From Latrodectus hesperus (lineage: Eukaryota; Arthropoda; Arachnida; Araneae; Theridiidae): a stretch of 64,000 bases of DNA. Position numbers and translations under genes: made by a program. The DNA is taken from positions 930,001-994,000 of the forward strand of contig JAJQOW010000020.1 in assembly GCA_037975125.1 (NCBI GenBank), written 5' to 3'. The notes below the pieces were generated by a model that did no database searches, was not told the DNA's origin, and worked only from the letters and a program-made list of their open reading frames with translations. Within the stretch, counting starts at the first letter, position 1. Each line of letters begins with the position of its first letter. Positions 53,015 through 64,000 of the stretch are shown here, piece after piece.

Positions 53015-53975
53015 TTTTGAATTATTTTACTGTCTCATCTCTGTGAAACAGTATAAATATGCCAAATTCCGTGAAAGGAAAAACTTGCGTTTGGTTCATG
53101 AACAATTTCATAGAAGAACGAACAAGGTGTTCGATAAAAATGTTAATTCCAAAACGTCTAAAACTTCCTAGATGGTAGTTTTGATTTGAATATTGCTCTT
53201 CGATCCGGAAGGCCTACCCAAATGAATGATGACAAAAGTAAGACATGGAAGTAGGCAAACCTACGTTTCAGCTTGTGAAGACGTTAAAAAAATGTTTCCG
53301 TCCACCTAAAGTAACGTAAGAAAACTTTATGTTTGGGTTTCTCATGAATTCAAAGAAATTTATTTGATGACATGACTAAACGTCTTCAATACGCTTATGG
53401 AGCGCGAAGAAATATGTATAAACGATCATTTTTTTAAAAATAATTAACTGAAGCTTACACAATGTGATGTACAAACGGCTTGGATCTCGGTGTAATGATT
53501 TACCAGCAATAACTCCAGAAACAAAAATTCATTACATGAAGGTTATGCTTTTAAAGTAAAAATTCATTCAATTTAGATGTGAATTGTAGGCAAATGAACA
53601 GTTTAAACGAAGCTGTAATTCATCAATAACTACACACACAGTTAGTCAATCTAAAAGTAATAGTTTGTGCCAAAGCGAAACCACGCGTTTTGAATGGATC
53701 ATCAAGCCGTTATACCGGACGTGTACCCAACCACCATACTTGTCTGAGTTTTCGCAGCCAAACTTCTAATTGTTTTGCTTCATTTCCTTAAATTCCTTGG
53801 TAGAATAACGTTAAATTTAAATGAAGCTATAAAACAGACTTTTACTTTAGTTTCTTCAGAAAAAGAAAAAAGTCTTTACAAATGGGGAATTGTGAAGCGC
53901 AAAGTGAAATGGCAGGGTCATCGAACAAAATGGAAAATATCGTTGATAAATTTTAACTTTTATATAAATATTTAA
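53015..53975 (+). pseudogene. Mariner transposase relic
   Basis: On the plus strand, over several frames: FDLNIALRSGRPTQMNDD (linker after the helix-turn-helix), NVSVHL, LYVWVSHEFKEI, MTKRLQYAYGARRNMYKRSF and a C-terminal SLYKWGIVKRKVKWQGHRTK-type block with the K-W-Q spacing of mariner C-termini, ending at TAA 53973-53975. The DDD core between them is lost. TIRs were not identified. Confidence 0.6.
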
Positions 53976-54699
53976 CTGAAAAATTTAAATAAAGAAACAT
54001 AACGACTTTTTATTTAACCCAATGGGTCTGCTTCACTTGGAAGTTTAAGTATAGAAATGCCTGCGTCGAGACCATGAGTTATGAACAAGAGTGAAAGAGA
54101 CGAAGAATTTTATCAGGTAGTCCCTCCCTCAGAGACTTATGTAGACCTCAAATCACACAAGGATAACACCTTTCTGAGCTTAAATCTACAAAAATCTCTG
54201 CAGTAAACTTGAATAAGAAATTGCTTTGAGAACGCGAAACCACTATTCCAACGGGCTGACAAATATTTGGATTCTGTTTGGAAATTTTCCTTATTTTTTT
54301 CTATTTGACGCACAAACTTGTGATATTTCTCGTAATGGTAAATTTCTTGCGAAACATTTCCGTCCGTTCTTCATCAGCCTTTTATCAGTTTTCTGTCTGA
54401 CATCATTTATCCAACAATTTGGCTCGGTGTACTAAGTAGAAGACAGCAGTGTGTGACACGAAGAGTTCCGATCTTGATTACTGCTAAATATTCCACAGAC
54501 TTTGCATTAGCCATGCATGCCTGATAGAAACTTTCAATTGAATTACTGCATCGTTGACATAGATGTAATCTTTGATTGAAAAAGATCTTCACATGTGAGG
54601 CATTTACTGATAAAAAAATTAAATGAATCAATCTAGAAAAAAATTAAGCAAAAAATAATTTTTAATTATTTCATCGAAGTCTTAAAATTTATAAATATA
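53976..54699. other. Unassigned intergenic sequence
   Basis: CpG-containing sequence with two overlapping ORFs of about 70 codons on opposite strands (54226-54435, 54407-54631). Neither shows a recognisable domain. Confidence 0.5.
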
Positions 54700-55774
54700 C
54701 TAGGACCTTATTAATCCGGATTAATAAGGGATCCAGGTCGTCCGAATTAATAAAAGTATGATTCAACAAATAACCTTTAAATTGAAGCAAGGTCTTACAC
54801 TGTAAAAATTGTATTTTGAATTCAAAAGAAAATGAAACTTAATAAGAGAAAATGAAGCATAGTAAGTGTACATATACACATTATTATAAGCATCAGATAA
54901 TCTACTTTAAACACGATGGTCCTGGCTGACCACTGTGGACGCGCTCTCATCTGGGAAGAAACGGCTCATCTTTTGATGTCTTATTTTAACGCCCATTTCT
55001 TGAACAATTAATTGATGGAGGTGACTCAAATGTTCATAATGTCTAGACATGGCTCCATTCTGTTGTTTTTAACGAATGGTACCTGGGTTCGTGTAGGTAG
55101 ATAATCGATAAAACAATGGTTTAGAAATAACAAGACTTTTATTCTTAACAAATTCAACTAAATACAAAATTTCCACCTGTAGAAATTACAATTACACAGC
55201 TTCCAAACCCAGAAGTTTCTCCCTCAGACTGTGATGACTCAGCGTCTGCTCTCGACGGTATGCAGCGGTGATGATTTATACCTGACTTGGCGTGGAAATC
55301 TGCTGAGTTCTGGGCTTAATATTGGTCCTAGAGTTTAGGTGACGGATTTTTTCCAAAAATATTTATTTTTCGTCAAGTCGCAAAGAATCTTGCCAAAATA
55401 TCATAAAGTCGCCAAATCATTAGGAATGCCATTTTTAACGTAGATTCTCTGAGTATTTCCGATCTCTCTCAGATATTTTAAGAATTTTTATAAATTTGTA
55501 ACAGTATTTTATAACAAAATTAACTGGTCTTTAATTAAAGTTTCGGTTTTGAGGTTACCGAGGAGAGATAGTGCACATATTACTTAATAACACAACAACC
55601 TGGAGTGTTGTTGCATCGACCATACTTATCAGCACAACAACATTCCATGTACAACAAAAATACATTAACTCGAATTTCATTTATACAGTATATACCTGCA
55701 TATGTACATCTAAATGACTCTCCTGATCAAATGAAGTACGGTTTAATAGGGTCCGGATTAAGGAGGGTTTACTG
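54700..55774. mobile_element. Tigger/pogo-like element, degenerate
   Basis: The right end, read inward, CAGTAAACCCTCCTTAATCC then GGACCC, is a typical Tigger terminus. The left end CTAGGACCTTATTAATCCGG is related and preceded by TA. The body (1.07 kb) has no readable transposase and includes a SINE-like fragment at about 54897-54930 (CTACTTTAAACACGATGGTC). Confidence 0.45.
54706..54729. repeat. 24-bp perfect palindrome
   Basis: CCTTATTAATCC followed immediately by its reverse complement, with no spacer, at the left end of the Tigger-like element. Confidence 0.9.
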
Positions 55775-56039
55775 CATTTAAAAATAAATTTTAAGTAAAT
55801 AACATATGACAAAAACATTTTTGTCTTACGTTTTTTATTAATTGTATATAAACTCTTAAAATCAACCCTTTTATAAAAGATCATATTTTGCGCTATTGTT
55901 TAAGATTCTTTTAAAAAGAGATGAAAGCAATAGAGCTCAGAAAATCATTACAGGACATCAATCACAGAGCATTTTTAATAAGCGTAATTCTTTGTTGCCT
56001 AGTAACAAAATGTTTGTGTTTCTTATTCCTTGATGTAGA
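55775..56039. other. Upstream flank of the chemoreceptor ORF
   Basis: AT-rich sequence. CTTATTCCTTGATGTAG just before the ATG looks like a splice acceptor (AG at 56037-56038), so an upstream exon is possible. No TATA-type promoter could be assigned. Confidence 0.4.
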
Positions 56040-57257
56040 ATGCCGTTTGAATTGGAAGTTGATTCATACATGTCTCCTCCTTATAAGAAAATTCTGACAA
56101 CTTCTCGAATATTTAATATGCGGAGAAAAAATAAATATTTAACGGATGAACTTGTATATTTCAAATTATGCCTCTCTTTAATTGGAATAGTAGAGGACAG
56201 GAACAGGTGGAGAAGAGCGTGTTCCATTTTTCTTTCGTTCTTAAACCATGTAGCTTGTGTTGATATGATCGCCATGTTGATTGTGAAATCAAACACTTCT
56301 GAGATGGACCTCAGAGTCAATGGATTTTATTGCATGGCTCTTTTATTTCAAGCCACTGCGTGGCATCAATTACGCTGTAAAAAAGGAGACATTTCATCTC
56401 TTCTGCTTAGAATTCAAGATCTGAGCAGAAGGTACGAAGCGAATAGAAAACAAAATTTGAACATGAATTTGGGATTAATCTTTTTGTTTCTGTATCCAAA
56501 CGTACTCATTGTATCCATGATGCTAATCCAAAATGAAGACTACACACATGAAATATTGCACTTTTACCTCTATGGGTGTACAATGAACAGCAAATCCATG
56601 GAAAACATTTACATGTTTATTAAACTTTCCCTATTGGTCACCATACCCATGATATTTTCCAGTTTAATGTTGTTGACGTTCGTAATAAGTTGTCGTCACA
56701 CTTCGACGTCGCTACTGACATTTCAGAGCGACATGGAAGTTTCTTCGATGTCAGAAGTTATGTTCGAAAGTAAGTTCACGCCCAGATTCATGGAAATAAC
56801 TGATATTTTAAAAGGAATTCAACGAATTTTCTCCAGTAGTTCTTATTACCTATGTTTGTCAAACATATTTACAGGATTTTCGGATTTTTACTTGTTTCTC
56901 AATGAAATTAAACTAAATATGCTTTTCTTACCCATGATTTTAGTGGCCTCCTTCTTTATCACGTATAATTTCTTCTCGATGTATGTAACATTTCGATGTG
57001 CTGGCGAAATTCCCGTCCGACTCCACAGCGTAAAAGATGCGTTCTACGGCATGTACTTTTCCTACAGATTACGTTTCCGTGGACGTTCTGTTCACTTAAG
57101 GAACTCGTTATTGAAGGAAATGATTGACCAATCCGGAATGGTGCTGACTGGAAACAACATCTTATTTTACACCAAGTCAAATTTCTACTCAATTCTTGGG
57201 ACTTTCGTCACTTTTGCCCTTATCATATCCACCATTGATCACCAGAAATGCCTTTAA
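56040..57257 (+). CDS. Seven-helix chemoreceptor, gustatory-receptor-like
   Basis: An intact 405-codon ORF, by far the longest in the window, with the size and layout of arthropod gustatory receptors (7tm_7 type ligand-gated channels). Hydrophobic segments lie at about residues 60-82, 95-110, 143-163, 192-217, 264-290, 294-318 and 380-398, and there is no signal peptide. After a long amphipathic loop the C-terminus reads FYSILGTFVTFALIIST, in the place of the family's TYhhhhhQ motif (here TF, and Gln absent). There is an in-frame TGA at 56031-56033, so ATG 56040 is the natural start unless the acceptor-like AG at 56037-56038 joins an upstream exon. No intron interrupts the ORF. A candidate AATAAA lies at 57649. 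Family assignment rests on topology and the C-terminus; ligand and expression are unknown. Confidence 0.6.
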   Translation: MPFELEVDSYMSPPYKKILTTSRIFNMRRKNKYLTDELVYFKLCLSLIGIVEDRNRWRRACSIFLSFLNHVACVDMIAMLIVKSNTSEMDLRVNGFYCMALLFQATAWHQLRCKKGDISSLLLRIQDLSRRYEANRKQNLNMNLGLIFLFLYPNVLIVSMMLIQNEDYTHEILHFYLYGCTMNSKSMENIYMFIKLSLLVTIPMIFSSLMLLTFVISCRHTSTSLLTFQSDMEVSSMSEVMFESKFTPRFMEITDILKGIQRIFSSSSYYLCLSNIFTGFSDFYLFLNEIKLNMLFLPMILVASFFITYNFFSMYVTFRCAGEIPVRLHSVKDAFYGMYFSYRLRFRGRSVHLRNSLLKEMIDQSGMVLTGNNILFYTKSNFYSILGTFVTFALIISTIDHQKCL

Positions 57258-58457
57258 GCACCATTTCTTTATCTCTTGGAGCCATGCAATACAAATGAGA
57301 CTTCATATCTGATATAATGCTGCCCAACCTTTGGCCTTTTGAACTGAAAGCGAGCAAGACGCTTCTCCGTCATCAATGCAGTTTTTCCCCTCATTTTCTT
57401 TCGGTGCATGTATTTACATTTGAAAAATTTCATACCTTTAAATACGTAAAAAAATACTAGATTCATTTTTTTTAAATTAAAGGTAAAAGTATTTTTCATC
57501 TAAAATGAATTAACAGTTATTTCATAATAGATTTTTATTTCATAAATTTTCCTTTTGAGAGAAATATAAAAAAAATTTTAAATTGTCAGCTTTGAATTTT
57601 AAAAACATGTTTGTATCACGAACTTCAATATAAATACATTATTGAAATAATAAAGTAATTTTATTCTTTTTCATTTACCAGCACAAAAACCTATTTTAAA
57701 TTCTAAATTACAAAACTTACAAAAGATAATCATTTAATTGTAACCAGTAAATAATATAAAATTTTACAGTCAAACTGTGATATGTTTTATCATTAAGTAT
57801 ACAGTAAAAGTCATATTTAATGTAAAATAAACCCTAATATGAAGGCTGACATTGCTTGTCTTCAGCCAGTTTGTTTTACCCCTGTACTTGTGTTGTAAAG
57901 TCATTCAAGAGTGTTTATTTGTAATTTTCGATCTACATTTTGTCTTTAAATGTTTCATGATCAAAAATCCACTTTCACAAAGGTAAGTAGACCCAAAGTA
58001 GGGACAGTCTCAGAAAAGTTTCTTTCATAAGGGGATATTTCCTCTCATCAAAACAAATTTCCAAAAATCACCCTTCAGAAATCTAGCTTTTTGTAGGAAA
58101 TGTGATTGAACCATTTCAAAACATCAATATTTTTTTTAAACATATTTCCAATCTTAAGTGATACGTCTGAAATATTAAGTTCGGCAATGGGTTTCAGATG
58201 AATAATAATCTTAACTGAACTTCATAGAAATCAGAGAAGCGGATTTCAAAATTAATTTTAGTGCATTCACATTTTCCAAGTATTTTTCTGTTTCAATTTC
58301 CTTGTGATTATTAATATGCCATATTAATATATATAATACATTAATATGGCTTGATAAATTCTGAAAATGAGTGAAATTGTTTTTTTATAAGATTTTTATA
58401 AAGTATTGTAAGATATCTCTATAAATGCTTACCTTATTTTAACACTTAAAAAATATA
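57258..58457. other. 3' flank of the chemoreceptor, nothing else recognised
   Basis: AT-rich sequence. AATAAA at 57649-57654 could serve the receptor gene. The small palindromic tract ATATTAATATATATAATACA at about 58321 is low-complexity. Confidence 0.5.
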
Positions 58458-58629
58458 TTAAGTTGGCAACTAAGTTCCCATCGTTTTTTTTAAATTGGAA
58501 AAATCTATATGACATTAAATATTTGTGGCACGAAGTTGTACATCATTGGAAAGAGAATATATTGTTCTACCTAAATATATATTTCGTTGTTACTGAGATA
58601 CATTTTGTTGTTATTCACAGATCATTACG

Positions 58630-59100
58630 ATGGAATGTCAAATTGAGAAGAATGAGCTTAATCTTCTCTTTGCCTTTAATCAAGGTTCCAAGGCCACAGA
58701 AGCTGCTCTCAACATTTGTGCTGTGTATGGAGTGGGTTCTGTAGCTGAAGGAACTACCCTGGATGGTATACAAAAAAGTTTGAATTCAATAACGTCAAAG
58801 ACCGTCCACTTGAGTTCGGGGAAGAGCGATTGAACCACCTTCTTCGGAAAATCCGCGTCCAACCAGGGAGCAATCGGACTACTACTGTAGAGAAGCATTT
58901 TCACTCGATGGCAAAGTTCAGAAGTGTGCAGCGTGGGTGCCTGACACTTAAGGTGCCAGCAACAAAAATCAACGCTTGCTCATCACCGTGCAATCCATGG
59001 ACACAAGGAACGATTTCATCACCGAATCGTTACTAGAGATGAGAAATGGTTATAGGCAAAAATTGTTGATTAAAGGCAAAAATAACGAGGTGTCGAAAAT
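58630..59100 (+). pseudogene. Mariner transposase N-terminal half, frameshifted
   Basis: MECQIEKNELNLLFAFNQGS then KATEAALNICAVYGVGSVAE matches the first helix-turn-helix of mariner transposases. After shifts, ITVQSMDTRNDFITESLL and EMRNGY correspond to the RIVTGDEKW region. The first catalytic Asp region is altered and the rest of the DDD core is missing. Confidence 0.65.
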
Positions 59101-59179
59101 GCTCATTCTGAACTTGGCATTCCATCCTAAGGATCTGTGAATAACAAGAAAATGTATCTTAATAGCACGGAAACATACA

Positions 59180-59440
59180 TTTAAATTTTTTTTATTTCAA
59201 ATGCAGCAGGCGAACACAGTTCTATCGCCAAGAAAGTGGATACAGAGAAAAATAACGAAGAAGACATGTGCCGTTAAGAAGTCCCAACGCCGGGATTTTT
59301 CTTCAAAGCGGGTCGCTGCGGAGGGGGCAGTCTTGAGATTGTGGAGATGCGGCAACAGCTTTGTGCCTCGGGTAGTCCACATGTATTTAAATAGAGCCAT
59401 ATATTCTCCTTCGAATGACTTCATATAAAAGTATTTAATG
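59180..59440. other. Unexplained GC-rich filler inside the mariner
   Basis: Where the mariner's catalytic half should be, there is GC-richer sequence (CAACGCCGGGATTTTTCTTC, GCGGGTCGCTGCGGAGGGGG) that does not read as transposase in any frame. ORFs of 75 codons exist on both strands, a by-product of composition. It may be captured foreign sequence. Confidence 0.45.
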
Positions 59441-59502
59441 TCATAGAAATTTTTCCAAATAAAAACAAAAACAACGGCGGGAATTTAGTTGCCAACTCAA
59501 TA

Positions 59503-60010
59503 AATGAATGGTTATTTTTAAAATATTTTTTGTTCCTAGTACCTAATTGGGCTGGCGAGCTCACTTATGCGCGCTAGTTCAAGGTTAGACACCTTGTAAC
59601 TTTAAAGAGAAGGGCCTCAAGGCAATAGAACAGTTTACAGAAGGAGACTTTGTATATGCTCACACCTCGATGGCTCCACTGATAAAACTATCACGAATGG
59701 CGGGTTCAAAGTATTTTTAACTACGCATTTTCTTGTTCATAATTCGCAGCGGTGTATTATTCGCAAAACTTTTTTTTTTCGAGTAAAAGGGAAAAATAAA
59801 AAATGCATCGCATAATCCGCCTCAGTTTTTCCGACGAATAGTGGAAAATATATAGTGTTGATTATGTGACAACATTAAAATAACAGAATACACAATATGA
59901 TTAAAAGCATGATAGATTGTACAGTAAAAAATACCATGTCTGTAACTTTAAAATGCGGATTTTTTCAATAAAAATACGCAACGATTTAGAAAAAAATGGA
60001 AAGATATATT
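59503..60010. other. Intergenic, possible SINE head
   Basis: GGGCTGGCGAGCTCACTTAT near 59550 vaguely resembles a tRNA-like SINE head. Otherwise nothing was recognised. Confidence 0.3.
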
Positions 60011-60264
60011 TTATTCAAAGTACCTGCCCTCGCTTTCTACACATTTTTGCCATCTAGTAGGTAAATTATGGATGCCATTCCAAAAGAATTGAACGTCACG
60101 TGAGCCAAACCAGTCGTCAAACCATTTTTGGACGTCTTTATAATAATGGAATTGCTGCTCGGCAAGTGCATGTCCCATGGATGAAAACAGGTGATAGTTG
60201 GAAGGAGCGAGGTCCGGTGAGTACGGCGGATGGGGTAATATTTCCCATCCAAGTGCTGCCAAAA

Positions 60265-60268
<4 letters not shown>
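60011..60268 (-). pseudogene. Mos1-like mariner transposase C-terminal fragment
   Basis: 83 codons without a break on the minus strand: ALGWEILPHPPYSPDLAPSN, MGHALAEQQFHYYKDVQKWF and GIHNLPTRWQKCVESEGRYF, closely resembling the last quarter of Mos1-type (mauritiana subfamily) transposases. In Mos1 the residue after APS is the third catalytic Asp (D284); here it is Asn. The coding sequence breaks off at its 5' side exactly at a (TA)n run, so the remainder is missing. Confidence 0.8.

Positions 60269-60296
<28 letters not shown>
60269..60296. repeat. (TA)n microsatellite at the mariner breakpoint
   Basis: About 14 TA units immediately upstream (on the minus strand) of the transposase fragment. 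Confidence 0.9.
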
Positions 60297-62849
<2,553 letters not shown>

Positions 62850-63126
62850 CTTTTCCTTGATTATTGGAAATAATCGCACATTTAAAGTTTCAATGATTTA
62901 ATTATGGTTTTGGACAGAATGAGACGAAAAGTTATATACATATTTACAATATTAAATCACGATCTAACATCTTAGTTAGTTATAATTCAAATCAAGTTCA
63001 ATATCCATTCGCGTCTTCACGTCATAGCGTCTTTTCTCATCCATCACATCGTCGTTCTCTTTCCCTTCTCCTCTGCGTGTCCGGCGGCAAAACATGTGAG
63101 TGGCCCTCTGGTGGCGCTTTCAATCC

Positions 63127-63238
<112 letters not shown>

Positions 63239-63375
63239 CTTCTTGATGCTGCCAGAAAGTGACGAATCTCGGCAAACAGGAAGAGACAGCAGTGGACAAT
63301 GAGTGATCTGTATTTCGAAATGATGTGTGTAATGCAAAGCGAGAACAAGGCCAGGTTATTAGGACGGCGATACTT

Positions 63376-63575
63376 AGTCAATGAGAGTATAGATGGCGTT
63401 CGGAGGAATGACTCCCCATTTTCTGTAAGCCATTTGCCAAAGTGCGTCTTTTGAAGGAGGCAGTGGCAGGACCTGTAAAAGGAATTCAGCACATGCCAAA
63501 TCATTGCACCATTGCACGTGCCTATCCCACTGCATATTCCAAACGTGTTCGATTGATGAGAAGTATGGAGGTTTT
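63376..63575 (-). pseudogene. Tc1-like transposase C-terminal fragment
   Basis: The minus-strand frame reads PPYFSSIEHVWNMQWDRHVQ and later MAYRKWGVIPPNAIYTLID then a stop. This fits the Tc1 (DD34E) end, SPDLNPIEHVWxxL ... EWxxIPxxxIxxLI. SPDL has become PPYF, and the catalytic Glu (IEH) is present. Nothing upstream of this block is readable. Confidence 0.55.
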
Positions 63576-63576
63576 T

Positions 63577-63685
63577 CAATAGGAAAAATAACAAAATTAA
63601 TAGATATTCTGTGTGTTCAATAGGAAAAAGTACAAAGTTAGCAGATATTCTGTATATTCAATAGGAAAAATTAATATATATTCAA
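63577..63685. repeat. 41-bp tandem repeat, about 2.5 copies
   Basis: CAATAGGAAAAA...AGATATTCTGTGTGTT units start at 63577, 63618 and 63659, the last one decayed. Confidence 0.85.
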
Positions 63686-64000
63686 TGCACAAATTTCTTA
63701 TAATTCCTTCATATACCAAAACAACTAATTGTCAATAATAAAAGAACGAAAGAAATCACTATGAAAAAAAGTTCCCGAATGCAAAATCGCTTAATGAAGA
63801 ATCTTAAATTTGTAAACTTTAATATAACAAAAAATGGCTTTTCTAATAATGACGTGCAAATGCAATTATTTCCCTACCTATAGTAAAGCCTATTTTTATT
63901 TTTATTTCATATAGAATAATTCTGAATAATAAATCAGAGGCACGTCGATTGCTGCATAATTCTTCATGCATATTTCTAAATTTGATTTTTTTTTCTGGAC
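63686..64000. other. Window end, nothing recognised
   Basis: AT-rich sequence without ORFs or repeats that I can name. Confidence 0.6.

Larger units (their letters stand above)
58458..59500 (+). mobile_element. Internally deleted mariner with intact ends
   Basis: The left end TTAAGTTGGCAACTAAGTTC and the right end, read inward, TTGAGTTGGCAACTAAATTC match almost perfectly and continue CCNTCG/CCGCCG. TA flanks both ends (58456-58457 and 59501-59502). At 1,043 bp it is about 250 bp shorter than a full mariner. Confidence 0.85.

Noticed and set aside
56081..57192. Minus-strand ORFs across the chemoreceptor
   Set aside because: Shadows of the 405-codon plus-strand ORF, without domain content.
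59197..59428. Facing 75-codon ORFs inside the 58.5 kb mariner
   Set aside because: Opposite-strand ORFs over the same GC-rich filler; neither resembles a transposase or any other family.

Overview
The window comes from an arthropod nuclear genome, most likely a spider or other arachnid. It is very AT-rich, with short GT-AG exons separated by long introns, and it holds many decayed Tc1/mariner-class DNA transposons, non-LTR retroposons, tRNA-derived SINEs and (TA)n/(TG)n microsatellites. The clade assignment is an inference from gene structure and repeat content. No tRNA, rRNA, CRISPR array or prokaryotic feature was seen.

Positions 1-49.6 kb, plus strand: one large gene, the invertebrate orthologue of LRIG (leucine-rich repeats and immunoglobulin-like domains protein; lambik in fly). 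Nineteen exons are visible from 3132 to 47298. They join without a frame break into about 1,021 codons: roughly sixteen 24-residue LRR units, an LRRCT cap, three I-set Ig domains, one transmembrane helix and a cytoplasmic tail of about 255 residues. The signal peptide, LRRNT and first LRR exon lie upstream of position 1. All LRR exons are 72/144-type units joined at phase 2 introns, and the Ig, TM and tail exons are joined mostly at phase 1. The 3'UTR probably runs to a poly(A) signal at 49616.

Inside the LRIG introns sits a layered set of mobile elements: antisense LINE reverse-transcriptase pieces (0.36-0.7, 1.63-1.82, 40.2-40.85 kb), a sense LINE RNase H/C-terminal piece (46.1-46.6 kb), a TA-flanked MITE carrying an AT microsatellite (0.7-1.13 kb), a non-autonomous hAT element (12.6-13.55 kb), a nearly full-length broken mariner (28.3-29.6 kb), a very old antisense DUF4817/DDE transposase relic (32.7-33.8 kb), a Tigger/pogo relic (36.6-37.3 kb), a TTAA-flanked piggyBac-like element (42.2-43.2 kb) and several SINE copies, two with clear target-site duplications.

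Positions 49.6-64 kb: a compositionally different region with more CpG. It has one intact 405-codon seven-helix chemoreceptor-like ORF (56040-57257, gustatory-receptor type) and more DNA-transposon debris: a mariner relic at 53 kb, a Tigger-like element at 54.7-55.8 kb, an internally deleted mariner with intact ends at 58.5-59.5 kb, a Mos1-like C-terminal fragment at 60 kb and a Tc1-like fragment at 63.4 kb. It ends in two inverted compound microsatellites.

I found no new multi-gene system. The most interesting points are the CpG pattern, which looks like gene-body methylation; in-frame tandem splice acceptors at the LRR/LRRCT junction; the chemoreceptor; and well-resolved insertion footprints.
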